Positions 46,252-54,954 of a DNA stretch of 64,000 bases are shown piece after piece (the first letter of the stretch is position 1; each line of letters opens with the position of its first letter). The stretch is taken from the NCBI GenBank assembly GCA_009698815.1, contig WLPJ01000002.1, positions 84,637 to 148,636 on the forward strand, written 5' to 3'. The DNA is from Actinomycetota bacterium (GTDB lineage: Bacteria > Actinomycetota > Actinomycetes > Nanopelagicales > Nanopelagicaceae). The translations under genes were made by a program, and so were the position numbers. The notes under the pieces were generated by a model that ran no database searches, had not been told where the DNA came from, and was given only the letters and a program-made list of their open reading frames with translations.

Positions 46252-47976
46252 ATGCGCAAGTTTCAGGCCGCAATAATCGTGATTGCATCATTATCAATGA
46301 TTGTGCCAAATATTGCGTCTGCGGATACCAAGCCAATCGAACAGTTTTATGATCAAGGACCTGCGGTAAAGAACGTTGGTGGTTACACAGGAATCTTGGT
46401 TGAAGACGCTGGAAGAATTACAGGCAGCCATTCTAAGTTGCTTGGTATGTACTACGAGCAGAAAAATGGCGCTTGGGTTCAAAAAGAGACTTTCGTTTGC
46501 CGCACATACTCAGATCCGAATTGCACTAATGCAGACAATATTTGGTATGACGCAGTTTTAGATGTTTGCAAGACTGAGGCAGATACAAATTGCATTTTTG
46601 GTGTTACGGCGATTAAAGGCGGCAAAGAAATTCCAGGAAAGTTTGTAGTTAACTTCCCTGAAAAGTCAGACTATACGTTTAAAGGCGATGCTAGCCTAAA
46701 GATTCCTGACGGTGGATTACCTTCCATTTGGACCTTTGATGGAATATCCCATCAAGGTGGAGATAAATTCTTAGTCTTTGCAGATTATTTCCATCCTGGC
46801 GGATACGGTGGAGGAAAACCGATTTTGTATCCTCACCAGTTTAATTCTGGCATCTTTGCGATGTCTGCAGATAAGAATCCTTCTTACCCAGATATCCGCG
46901 TTAGAGCTGGGAAAGCAGATTCATCTGGCAAAGCTTGGTATTCAAATACTCCAACTATGGGTTGCTTCGTAATCGGAGCGCATACTGGCGACACTGGAGA
47001 GTGTGGCCTGGCTTGGCCACTTCCAACCGATGTTCGTTATCGTCTTGAAATAAGAACTAGCATTCAGTTAACCAGTTTTATGCATGGGCGTCTCCTTGAT
47101 CCAACAATAAAAATCACAACTGATTCGATGGGAAGACAAATTTTCTCGGTTGAAGGAGGACCCGTTTCCGTTCCAGTGTTAAGCGCTTGGGTAAAGAATT
47201 CAGAGATGCCTAAAGGTCTTTACGACTACCTCTACGCCATGAATGATTGGGGAGGAAATTTCGTATACGACGATAAATTGGGTAAAGGAAGAGATAGCGT
47301 CCAGTTACTCCAGGCTTTCGATCAGTACGATGCAAACGGCTTCAAAGAGTATTTATGGTGGCTTGAAGTCGCCAAAGACAAGGCAATTGGCAGCAAATCA
47401 GTTTGGATTGCTAGAACTCTAAGCCAGCAGGAAATTTTTAGTTCGGGCACGTCTGCGTGTCTTTCAAACAACAATAGTTTGACGGGCATGGTTACAACTA
47501 ATGCCAATATGTACGTCTCGGCTCCGCCAACATTTAATGAGTCAACACAGTCCCTTGATTACAAAGTTTCCTCTCCACATCTTGATGCCAACGGCAAGGA
47601 CAATGTTGGAAACTACAATCTCGTTTTAAGTTCCGAGGCAGCGCGCTGCTTATACAAATTCTCCAAAGCTCCAATATCGGCGACAATCAGCATCGTTTCT
47701 TCAGATGGGACCGCTCAGGTAGCCACCACAACAGTTAATGAAAAGAATGGCTGGCTTTACTTGTCAGCGAACGGTTTCACATTTTCTGCGCCAACTGTTC
47801 GAGTTAAATTGACGCAGGAGGCAGAAAAGCCGGTTGTTGCGCCAACACCAACTGCTACTCCCATGGCAAAACCAGCAGCGGCAAAGAAAGTGACCATCAC
47901 CTGCGTAAAGGGTAAAACTTCAAAGAAGGTTACTGCACTAAAACCTGTCTGCCCGACTGGTTACAAGAAGAAATAG
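46252..47976 (+). CDS. Large secreted protein with C-terminal Cys motif (paralogue 1)
   Basis: A 574-residue exported protein. Residues 1-24 are a signal peptide (cleavage after NIASA). An N-terminal region with paired cysteines (residues about 80-125: CRTYSDPNC, CKTEADTNC) and a beta-rich middle follow. A domain at residues about 400-520 (CLSNNNSLTGMVTTNANMY, ARCLYKFSKAPI, VATTTVNEKNGWLYLSANGF) is shared with the next two genes. After a Pro/Ala/Thr linker the protein ends in the motif TITCVKGKTSKKVT-KPVCPTGYKKK. No enzyme motif was found. GGGAG eight or so bases before the ATG serves as ribosome-binding site. A surface-exposed structural or binding role is inferred. Confidence 0.75.
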   Translation: MRKFQAAIIVIASLSMIVPNIASADTKPIEQFYDQGPAVKNVGGYTGILVEDAGRITGSHSKLLGMYYEQKNGAWVQKETFVCRTYSDPNCTNADNIWYDAVLDVCKTEADTNCIFGVTAIKGGKEIPGKFVVNFPEKSDYTFKGDASLKIPDGGLPSIWTFDGISHQGGDKFLVFADYFHPGGYGGGKPILYPHQFNSGIFAMSADKNPSYPDIRVRAGKADSSGKAWYSNTPTMGCFVIGAHTGDTGECGLAWPLPTDVRYRLEIRTSIQLTSFMHGRLLDPTIKITTDSMGRQIFSVEGGPVSVPVLSAWVKNSEMPKGLYDYLYAMNDWGGNFVYDDKLGKGRDSVQLLQAFDQYDANGFKEYLWWLEVAKDKAIGSKSVWIARTLSQQEIFSSGTSACLSNNNSLTGMVTTNANMYVSAPPTFNESTQSLDYKVSSPHLDANGKDNVGNYNLVLSSEAARCLYKFSKAPISATISIVSSDGTAQVATTTVNEKNGWLYLSANGFTFSAPTVRVKLTQEAEKPVVAPTPTATPMAKPAAAKKVTITCVKGKTSKKVTALKPVCPTGYKKK

Positions 47977-48021
47977 TCAAGAATTCACCTTGAGAAATAT
48001 AGTGATCATGGCCAGTCCCGC

Positions 48022-48027
48022 TAAGGT
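48022..48027 (+). promoter_or_regulatory. Leaderless -10 box for secreted paralogue 2
   Basis: TAAGGT lies six bases before the ATG at 48034. The preceding 20 bases (TCATGGCCAGTCCCGC) resemble those before the next paralogue (TCAATGGCTGACCCCGC), so both promoters probably descend from one duplication. Confidence 0.5.
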
Positions 48028-48033
48028 CGTTCT

Positions 48034-49725
48034 ATGAAGTTTCTCCGTGTCCACAAATTGGCAATTCTAATCTCAGTTTTTTCAATTGCATTTTCTACCG
48101 CTCCAGTGATCAACACAGCCCAAGCAGTAGGTGAAATTGATGAGCAATTTCAAGTAGTAAATCCTCCAGGTCCTGGATACACCGGATACCTAGTAAATAA
48201 CTCAAGATCTCTTGCTCGATTCTGGACTAACGTGGCAACTTTCAAAGTTGAAAATCAGGTAATTACTGGAATGGCAAGATGTAAATCTATGGAGAAGTGC
48301 CCAGAAAATTTCACTTTTCAATTAGCTGATATGAATTTAACTCCCTGTGCAAACTCAGCCGAAGTTGATTGCATTGCAGGAATAACCACCAAGAATCTAA
48401 CTACTGGTGCTGTTTCAACTTCATTTACCCCTAGACCAGAGTTAACTGAAAGTTTTGACGCTGCAGTGAAGGGGGATCCAGGAATCGGTTTACCAAATGG
48501 TGGAAACCCGCTGGTTGTTTCGATACCTAGCGCCGCACATTCAGCCGGAGATTTGTATCTGGTTAAATCTGATTTTTATTCGCATCGCGACGCAGGGACA
48601 TCAAATAGATTTGTTCTTGATCAACTAACTAACAGCCTTTATCCGGTTACGGTAGAAACAGGACAATTCACTCCTGGTGGACCAAATTTGGACCCTAACA
48701 ATTACGTTGGGAAGCGGATAGGCCCAGGTACGGACACAATGAATGCGAGCTTATCTGGATTTATAACAGATGACAGATGTTTGATGGCAACTCGAACCAT
48801 TTGTATAAAGTCGCAACCTTTTCCTACAAACTACTCTTTTGGAATTGCCCTTAACATGTCTAAGGGCTTCAACGGTTGGCTTTATGGACGTATGGCAAAT
48901 CCAGAAGTATCTGTAACAACTGCTGTCAACGGCGGCTCAATCAAAGTGCAAATTCTTGCTGAGCCAGTAAAGGTTCCGATCGTATTTGGCTGGACGAAGA
49001 ATTCAGATTTGACCCCAGAAATGCAGGAGAGATATCAAAAAGATCGCGGCGGAGGTCTCTATGCCGGCACGAGTCGGCAAGAACCATTTGAATCGATATC
49101 AATTCTTAAAGGCCACAGCAACAAGTACGACGCTCTTGGAATAGATGAATTCTTGTCATGGATGCCATTCCTCGGTGATAAAGCGGTAGCGATGCCTAGC
49201 CAGTGGAGCTTCCAAACGCTAAATCTAGCAAGTGATACAGCATCAGAACTTTCGAAATGTACGGCGAGCGTTAATTCTCTGGCTGGTTTGGTATTTACTA
49301 ATGCGAGTGTATTTTCATCTGGCGCACCAGCTTTCAATAAATCGGAAGGAACGCTGGATTACAAGGTTGCATCCCCTCACACCAAACCAGATGGCACGTT
49401 AACTTCAGGAACCTATGACTTGGTTCTTAACTCAACCGTTGCGCGTTGCCTCTATGGATTCTCAAAAGCTCCAATTGGTGCAACAGTTTCCGTGTTGAGC
49501 AACGATGGCCAAGCACAAGTTGCCACAACCATCATTAATGAGAAAAATGGATTCTTCCGTATGGGTGCATATGGCTTTGGATTCTCATCGCCGACAATCA
49601 AGATGAAAATCACTCAGGCGGGTGCCGTGGGAGCGAAAACCACCATCACCTGCGTAAAGGGTAAAACCTCAAAAAAAGTGACTGCAGTCAAGCCAGTTTG
49701 CCCCGCAGGCTTTAAGAAGAAGTAA
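48034..49725 (+). CDS. Large secreted protein with C-terminal Cys motif (paralogue 2)
   Basis: A 563-residue exported protein with signal peptide (LAILISVFSIAFSTAPVI, cleavage near AQA). It follows the same plan as its neighbour: Cys pairs at residues about 83-120 (CKSMEKC, CANSAEVDC), a beta-rich middle with GFNGWLYGRMANPEVSV, the shared domain (NSLAGLVFTNASVFSSG, ARCLYGFSKAPIGATV, ATTIINEKNGFFRMG) and the end TITCVKGKTSKKVT-KPVCPAGFKKK. Bases 49642-49667 are identical over 26 bases to 47893-47918, so the tail coding sequence is recently shared. The function is unknown. Confidence 0.75.
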   Translation: MKFLRVHKLAILISVFSIAFSTAPVINTAQAVGEIDEQFQVVNPPGPGYTGYLVNNSRSLARFWTNVATFKVENQVITGMARCKSMEKCPENFTFQLADMNLTPCANSAEVDCIAGITTKNLTTGAVSTSFTPRPELTESFDAAVKGDPGIGLPNGGNPLVVSIPSAAHSAGDLYLVKSDFYSHRDAGTSNRFVLDQLTNSLYPVTVETGQFTPGGPNLDPNNYVGKRIGPGTDTMNASLSGFITDDRCLMATRTICIKSQPFPTNYSFGIALNMSKGFNGWLYGRMANPEVSVTTAVNGGSIKVQILAEPVKVPIVFGWTKNSDLTPEMQERYQKDRGGGLYAGTSRQEPFESISILKGHSNKYDALGIDEFLSWMPFLGDKAVAMPSQWSFQTLNLASDTASELSKCTASVNSLAGLVFTNASVFSSGAPAFNKSEGTLDYKVASPHTKPDGTLTSGTYDLVLNSTVARCLYGFSKAPIGATVSVLSNDGQAQVATTIINEKNGFFRMGAYGFGFSSPTIKMKITQAGAVGAKTTITCVKGKTSKKVTAVKPVCPAGFKKK

Positions 49726-49764
49726 GTTTTAAGCCTAGGTCTAGTCAATGGCTGACCCCGCTTC

Positions 49765-49770
49765 TACAAT
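49765..49770 (+). promoter_or_regulatory. Leaderless -10 box for secreted paralogue 3
   Basis: TACAAT, the best -10 box in this series, lies seven bases before GTG 49778. This argues that GTG 49778 rather than the upstream ATG 49748 is the start. Confidence 0.55.
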
Positions 49771-49777
49771 AGGCAAC

Positions 49778-51973
49778 GTGATGTTTTCATGGCGAAAAGT
49801 GTCAATTGTTCTGTTGACCTCAGGTCTTTTACTTTCCTTATTACCAACATCGACTTTCGCCGTTGATCCGGTTCAGCCAGGTTCTGCAGCCCCTAATGGT
49901 CCAGCATTTACCCCGCCTGAAGATCCTGAAGTAATTAAGGATGCCCGCTCAATTCTGCGTGCGATTGAACCAAGTTCTTCAAATAACGCCATGGTCTACT
50001 TCGATCAGAACCAAGTTAATTTCAAGTCATATATCTCATTGGAAAAACAGAGCGCTGGGCAAGCAGGTGCAGGCGGTGCCATAACTTGCCTTACACCTGA
50101 TGACCCAAAGTGTGTATCTGCACTAGCTGATTCATCTTTTCAACAAATCAAATACGACGTGGCGATGGGGTCATGTGATGCCAGACAGATAGCGGCATGT
50201 GTTAAGAGTTTGACCCTAGTTAAAGAAGATGGCACAAAGGTCAAAGCTGATCCAGTAACCAGAATTTATAGCAAGACAAGTCCGGGTTGGGCATCTACTT
50301 TCAACTCTAAAACAAATTCAGGTTACCCAGGCTCTGACGGACCTTGGATATGGAGAATCAACGATGGTGGCAAGAGCACTGATTACCTGATTCTTGGTTT
50401 AGTAAGTGCGCTATTTAATAGACCAAATGGTGTGTCAACTTGGGATGCCTCCGAAAAAAGTCTTCGCCTATCGATTTATCCGGTGAAGAAATTTCAAAGT
50501 GCGATGTTAGTCGAAGGTGCTGGAGAAACTGGATGCTTAGCTGTTGATACTGGGGTTTGTTATCAAAGAATCGCTTTTGCTTCGAATCTACGATTTGCCC
50601 TTGATCTGAGAATTCCAAAGGTAATCACTGGCTGGCTCAATGGCCGCTTAGAAAAACCAGTTGCTTATACTGAAAATTACAATGATGACTACTCAGAGTT
50701 AATTGTTGAGGCAAGCCCACTTGAGGAGATTATGACTGGTAAGTGGCTTGCAAATACTGGTGCTGTTTCTAGATATTTAGATGAGTCGCGGCGCGGCTTA
50801 ACTGCAGGTGTTGGTAAGAATTTAGATATTGCAGGAGTTGATCCAGATGATCAGAGCGCGGTCCGCTACTACTCATCAATGGCTACGCTATTTAATAACA
50901 CTGCTTTAACAAATAGTTTAACCTGGCGCTTAAATACAACATCTAGCGGTGCTCAAAGTTTTGCAACATCTTGCCAAAAGTCTGATGGCGTGCAAGGCAT
51001 AGTTACGAGTAATGCCTCTGTATACGAGCCTGGATCGCCGAAATGGGATGGCAATGAAGGCGCTCTTGCCTACAAAATTGCAGCTCCTACATATAAACCC
51101 GATGGCAAAACCGAGAACGTTGGGCGCTATGCATTTACGATGCGGGCAGATCTGATCAAGTGTGTATATGGAATGGAAAAGTTGCCAGCGTATGCAAATA
51201 TTGAAGTTACATACGATGGTTCGGGGGAGAAGAAGACCGCAACGGTGGTGCTTGGTTCCAATAAAGAGTGGGTTAACTTGCACGCTGATAACTTCATGTA
51301 TACAGGAGCACCTCCAACTGTCAGCGTAAAGCTAGATGGATGGGCCAAATCCACTTCAGCTGCCACTAAAGCTCCTAGCAACACCGGCAATCAAGGAGCA
51401 GCCCCTGCTCCTGCAGCCGGAAAAGTAACTATTACATGTATTAAGGGAAGCACTAAGAAATTAGTTACCGGTGTTAAACCACAGTGTCCAAGTGGATACA
51501 AGATGCAAAACTCTACCGCTCCCGCTGCTCAACAAGTTCAAGTGACCGTAACCTGCACAAAAGGAACAACGAAAAAAACAGTGACTGGTGTGAAGCCACA
51601 ATGTCCGGCAGGTTACAAAATGAGCGCGGCAACACCAGTAAAAGCGCCGTCAGCTCCTGCACAACCTGCGGCGCAACAACCGAATGCACCTGCAGATATG
51701 CCGGCACCGCAAGCACCTGCTGGACAACCAGGAACTCCAAATCAACCGGGGCAACCACAACCTAATGGGCCAGCACCACAATTTGATCCAAACGCTGACA
51801 TAACTATTACCTGTACAAAAGGTGCTGAATCAAAACAAGTTACAGGTAAATCACCCGTGCAATGCCCAAGTGGTTATCAGATGAAGCCAATGGGACCAGG
51901 ACATCCTGGCGCGCCGGGACAACCGCTAGATCCATTTCAACCAGGTCTTCCTATGCAACCACCTAAGCAGTAA
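49778..51973 (+). CDS. Large secreted protein with three C-terminal Cys motifs (paralogue 3)
   Basis: A 731-residue exported protein. The signal peptide MMFSWRKVSIVLLTSGLLL ends near TFA. The middle shows the same pattern as the two genes before it (CLTPDDPKC, CDARQIAACVK, ITGWLNGRLEKPVAY, CQKSDGVQGIVTSNASVY, KCVYGMEKLPA) but is more diverged. The C-terminal 200 residues are a Pro/Ala/Gln-rich stretch carrying three copies of the Cys motif, starting near 51420, 51540 and 51795 (for example TITCIKGSTKKLVTGVKP and CPSGYKM). The end is rich in Pro and Gly (GAPGQPLDPFQPGLPMQPPK). Tandem copies of the motif suggest a modular wall- or polymer-binding element. GTG 49778 is chosen because of the promoter box; ATG 49748 is the alternative. 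Confidence 0.75.
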   Translation: MMFSWRKVSIVLLTSGLLLSLLPTSTFAVDPVQPGSAAPNGPAFTPPEDPEVIKDARSILRAIEPSSSNNAMVYFDQNQVNFKSYISLEKQSAGQAGAGGAITCLTPDDPKCVSALADSSFQQIKYDVAMGSCDARQIAACVKSLTLVKEDGTKVKADPVTRIYSKTSPGWASTFNSKTNSGYPGSDGPWIWRINDGGKSTDYLILGLVSALFNRPNGVSTWDASEKSLRLSIYPVKKFQSAMLVEGAGETGCLAVDTGVCYQRIAFASNLRFALDLRIPKVITGWLNGRLEKPVAYTENYNDDYSELIVEASPLEEIMTGKWLANTGAVSRYLDESRRGLTAGVGKNLDIAGVDPDDQSAVRYYSSMATLFNNTALTNSLTWRLNTTSSGAQSFATSCQKSDGVQGIVTSNASVYEPGSPKWDGNEGALAYKIAAPTYKPDGKTENVGRYAFTMRADLIKCVYGMEKLPAYANIEVTYDGSGEKKTATVVLGSNKEWVNLHADNFMYTGAPPTVSVKLDGWAKSTSAATKAPSNTGNQGAAPAPAAGKVTITCIKGSTKKLVTGVKPQCPSGYKMQNSTAPAAQQVQVTVTCTKGTTKKTVTGVKPQCPAGYKMSAATPVKAPSAPAQPAAQQPNAPADMPAPQAPAGQPGTPNQPGQPQPNGPAPQFDPNADITITCTKGAESKQVTGKSPVQCPSGYQMKPMGPGHPGAPGQPLDPFQPGLPMQPPKQ

Positions 51974-52068
51974 GCAGATATTCCATTTTGCGGCCTTCGA
52001 ATAGCTTGAAGTTTTCGCGCCTCATTTGATAATCCTAAGTCGCTTTAAAAAGATTTAGAAGTTACGAC

Positions 52069-52716
52069 TTAGCGCAGAACAATCTTGTCCTCTTGCCACA
52101 TACGAACAGCAAGAATTCGAGGGTTATATTCATCATCGCTCTTAAGTCCCAAGGTGGCAAAGGTGCGCTGGACCAGAGTTTCGGTTGCGCGAAGTGATGT
52201 CCCGCGTCGCGCTGCAATTGCAGAATTTGTATATCCATCAGCCATCAGCCGCAGAATTTCGCCTTGAGTACTGCTAATAACAATACGTGTTTGCTCCAGA
52301 ACGGGGCGAGTGGCTAATGTATTTGTGTTAGCAATGGATTCTCTAATGGCCGTGTTAAGCGATGAGATGGACTGAAGTTCTGACTTCACCATGTAAGTAA
52401 CGTTCTTGGGCAAGGTTACTCCACGCGGAAGGGCCAAAGCTGGCGAGGCATGTGAGGTCAAAATAACCTTGCCTATCCATGGGTGTTCCTCTTCTAGATA
52501 GTTGAGCAGATCTGCCCCACTGGGAGCGTTGATCCCAAAATTCAGGTCGCTGATAACTGCATGTGGGTCAAAGATCGCAACAGCCTCAATGGCTTCGGCC
52601 ACCGAATTAACCGCCTTGACCTCAAACTTGGCATCGGTAAGTATGTCGCGCAGGAGATTGAGTGTGAACTCTTCATCTTCTGCAACGAGCACGCGCGTAC
52701 GAAAATCTGATGCCAT
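52069..52716 (-). CDS. LuxR-type (NarL/FixJ) response regulator
   Basis: A 215-residue regulator. The receiver domain starts RVLVAEDEEFTLNLL with the acidic pair; HAVISDLNFG contains the phospho-acceptor Asp near residue 57, and MVKSE replaces the usual KP with KS. The C-terminal LuxR helix-turn-helix is STQGEILRLMADGYTNSAIA followed by RATETLVQRTFATLGLKSD. No kinase gene is adjacent. It is divergent from the secreted-protein gene at 52870 and convergent with paralogue 3, so it sits between the two surface-protein sets. TTGGAG upstream of the ATG is a ribosome-binding site. Confidence 0.88.
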   Translation of the reverse strand: MASDFRTRVLVAEDEEFTLNLLRDILTDAKFEVKAVNSVAEAIEAVAIFDPHAVISDLNFGINAPSGADLLNYLEEEHPWIGKVILTSHASPALALPRGVTLPKNVTYMVKSELQSISSLNTAIRESIANTNTLATRPVLEQTRIVISSTQGEILRLMADGYTNSAIAARRGTSLRATETLVQRTFATLGLKSDDEYNPRILAVRMWQEDKIVLR

Positions 52717-52857
52717 GACGCTCCAAGTTAGGGGAATTGGACTAGAAGTTGAGTTTAGGGATATTCAAACAATGGACAAGGTCACGGCCTTGCTCTTGTT
52801 CGGTTGATACTCACTATTTAGCCCAAACTGGCAAGACCAGCCTGATTATCTGCGCGG

Positions 52858-52863
52858 TAGGCT
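52858..52863 (+). promoter_or_regulatory. Leaderless -10 box for the Pro/Ser-rich exported protein
   Basis: TAGGCT lies six bases before the ATG at 52870, identical in box and spacing to the one at 33194-33199. Confidence 0.45.
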
Positions 52864-52869
52864 TGAAAG

Positions 52870-53712
52870 ATGGAAATCAGAAAACGGTCGAGTCGACCAC
52901 GTTTTCCACGCCGCCATTTTGCGAGTCGAATTGCACATGCGCAAACTCCGCAAAAATTGTTCCTGCGCTTTCTGGCGCTGGTCTCGATCGGTCTAGTGCT
53001 AACGATTGTTGCACCGGTAATCGCGGATGAAAATACACCTGCCCCAGAATTAACTTCTCCACTTCCCATGGATTCTCCTGCTCCGGCACCATCGCCATCT
53101 GATTCTCAAACAGCTCCAGCCAGTGACTCGATAATCCCGCCGGGTACTTCAACTCCATCACCGAGCGCATCTGCTTCAACAAGCACTAGTGGTGGAGCCA
53201 GTAAAAGTGAATCCGCCACGGCTAGTGCATCACCAACACCGGCTGCAGTTGCCAACCAAGTTATGAAAATCAATTTTCCTTCGGTACTTCCCGTGGACCC
53301 GCGTGCGCTTTTTCGCTCGCTACCGAGCGTCAATATTTCTGGTCCCCAATATCTACTTGTATGTATTCAGGCAACTAATATCAGATTTGATATCTATACC
53401 AAAAATGCCAGTGACACACTTTTTAATGGCCAGCGCCTAGCAAATGGCGACTTGACCTCAGATTTATTGATTTCAGGCACCACCGATCAAGTGGTGGCAA
53501 TCCTCAATAGTTATGGCGGCATGCGCCTTGCTGGTACCAAAGGACCACTCGGTGGCCTTTATCTCAACCTGAGACTTACAGCCTTGACCGCTCCATCATT
53601 GGATCCGGTGCATTGTGGGCAAGCTTCATCAGCAAATACACTCATAATTTATTTGCGATCTCTTGAATTAGGTCAGAATTTAATCAAGAAAGCTATAACT
53701 CTTAAAGGTTAA
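52870..53712 (+). CDS. Exported protein with Pro/Ser/Thr-rich linker
   Basis: A 280-residue protein. A very basic N-terminus (EIRKRSSRPRFPRRH) precedes a membrane segment (FLALVSIGLVLTIVAPVIA). Residues about 55-130 are a low-complexity Pro/Ser/Ala/Thr linker that would span the cell wall, and residues about 135-280 form a compact, probably beta-rich domain (INFPSVLPVDPRALFRSLP, YLLVCIQATNIRFDIYTKN) with two cysteines. No known family was recognised. It opens the FGQG surface locus and may be an anchor or capping component. Start supported by the leaderless box. Confidence 0.7.
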   Translation: MEIRKRSSRPRFPRRHFASRIAHAQTPQKLFLRFLALVSIGLVLTIVAPVIADENTPAPELTSPLPMDSPAPAPSPSDSQTAPASDSIIPPGTSTPSPSASASTSTSGGASKSESATASASPTPAAVANQVMKINFPSVLPVDPRALFRSLPSVNISGPQYLLVCIQATNIRFDIYTKNASDTLFNGQRLANGDLTSDLLISGTTDQVVAILNSYGGMRLAGTKGPLGGLYLNLRLTALTAPSLDPVHCGQASSANTLIIYLRSLELGQNLIKKAITLKG

Positions 53713-53859
53713 AGATCGGTTTTGCAACGTTAAATCAGTTGAAAAACCTCTGTGTTTCTAGCGTCAATCAAGGGTTTCCTGACCGCTCACAGGTAAAGTT
53801 ACAGGTCATCAGATGCAATTTCCCCTTCCTGAAGCTATCTAGAGAGATAAGGAGTCCCG

Positions 53860-54549
53860 ATGCCGAAGGGTTTGCAGTCTCCTTTAAGTGGCAGAGTGGA
53901 TTCTGGCTTTGGCGGCGGACGTAGAACACACCGAAATAAAATATTAGTCGGCGCAATACTCGCAGGTGTCGTTCCCTTTGTTCTCTCCACCTTTGCCGCC
54001 AGCGTGACCGTGGGAACAGGCGCCCTTGAATTTGGTCAAGGCTCACAGCGAGCGGTGGCGTGTGATCCCACCGTTTATGCAGCTATCGGCGAAGAGTGGC
54101 ATTCATCGCCAACCCCAACAGATGCCTCGGCGGGATTCTTTAGAGTTCGCGGAATAACCATCTCTAACCTTGATCTAATTTCATGTAAGGGAAAGAAATT
54201 GCGCGTGCGCCTCATTGACACCGTCGGCGCCGAATTGGCAGTTGGTCCAACAACCGATGCCCACGTAATTCAAATAGTTCTTCCTAATGTGGATGCACCC
54301 GTTAGCACCAGCGATTCTGGGGCCCTGGCGCTGACTTACTTGACCGGCGAAGGCGCTGCAGTATCCAGCGCTATGGCCTCTGCAGTCTCTCTAAACGTCT
54401 CCGGCACATCTATTTATGACGGCTCCGATCTTTCAACAACCAATGCTGATGTCACTTTCTACCTCGATCCAACAGCAACTGTTGTAAATATCAACGGCCA
54501 AACAATCGGCAGAACGACTGTTGAAACGGTCAATAATCCAACTCGCTAA
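53860..54549 (+). CDS. FGQG-domain exported protein 1
   Basis: A 229-residue putative surface subunit. A basic lead (RRTHRNK) is followed by a hydrophobic segment (ILVGAILAGVVPFVLSTFAA, residues 28-47) resembling SipW-dependent signals, and then the family core VTVGTGALEFGQG (49-61) with ACDP at 67-70. Later FFRVRGITISNLDLISCKGK and LRVRLIDTVG parallel the other three members. Two cysteines in the core could form a disulfide. AAGGAG is the ribosome-binding site. It is the closest relative of the 54955 protein. No database family is recognised; a TasA/camelysin-like beta-sandwich fibre subunit is inferred from signal type and neighbours. Confidence 0.7.
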   Translation: MPKGLQSPLSGRVDSGFGGGRRTHRNKILVGAILAGVVPFVLSTFAASVTVGTGALEFGQGSQRAVACDPTVYAAIGEEWHSSPTPTDASAGFFRVRGITISNLDLISCKGKKLRVRLIDTVGAELAVGPTTDAHVIQIVLPNVDAPVSTSDSGALALTYLTGEGAAVSSAMASAVSLNVSGTSIYDGSDLSTTNADVTFYLDPTATVVNINGQTIGRTTVETVNNPTR

Positions 54550-54954
54550 ATGCAAGAGATCAAATTATTAAAGCAGAGCACTGTTTTTAGCACTTCTTAC
54601 AATAATAATTAGCGGCAAAAGCCTTTTCAAAGTATTTACAACGACTCAGCTTTGCCCCTCTGGCTTAAACCTGAATTCACCTTTTCAAGCGTCCACCCAA
54701 TGCCGAAGGCGTCAAAATGAGCATATTGAGGCAAAAAAGCGCGTAAAACCCGAATGGTTTTCGCTCAAGAATTTTTTTTGAGCGTGAGTGCTAAGCGGCC
54801 TGTCCTTGCATCGCCAGGCTAAGTGCTGCTTTGATAACTCTCAAGAAGAACAACAGGGTATCTATGAGGCAAAAGCCTCGGGATTAAGCCTGGTTGAGGA
54901 ATTCACAAAGCGTGAGCTCCACGAAAGGCACTTTCCCCTTAGGAGGAAGAACAG
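54550..54954 (+). promoter_or_regulatory. Long leader region of the major FGQG subunit gene
   Basis: This 405-base gap has no credible reading frame. It contains several hairpins: CGCTCAA/TTGAGCG around 54762-54784 with a T-rich loop, GCCTG/CAGGC near 54799-54822, and GAGGC-AAAA-GCCTC near 54865-54878. It ends in AGGAGG (54941-54946), the strongest ribosome-binding site in the window, eight bases before the ATG. The first hairpin may terminate the 53860 transcript; the rest probably forms a long structured 5' leader. I could not place a convincing -35/-10 pair, and it does not match the c-di-GMP riboswitch consensus. Confidence 0.4.

Noticed and set aside
49748..51973. ATG 49748 as start of secreted paralogue 3
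   Set aside because: It adds ten residues before the signal peptide and lacks a ribosome-binding site, while TACAAT sits seven bases before GTG 49778.
54550..54954. c-di-GMP (GEMM) riboswitch upstream of the surface subunit
   Set aside because: The conserved GEMM strings and the closing tetraloop-receptor helix are not present; only generic hairpins were found.
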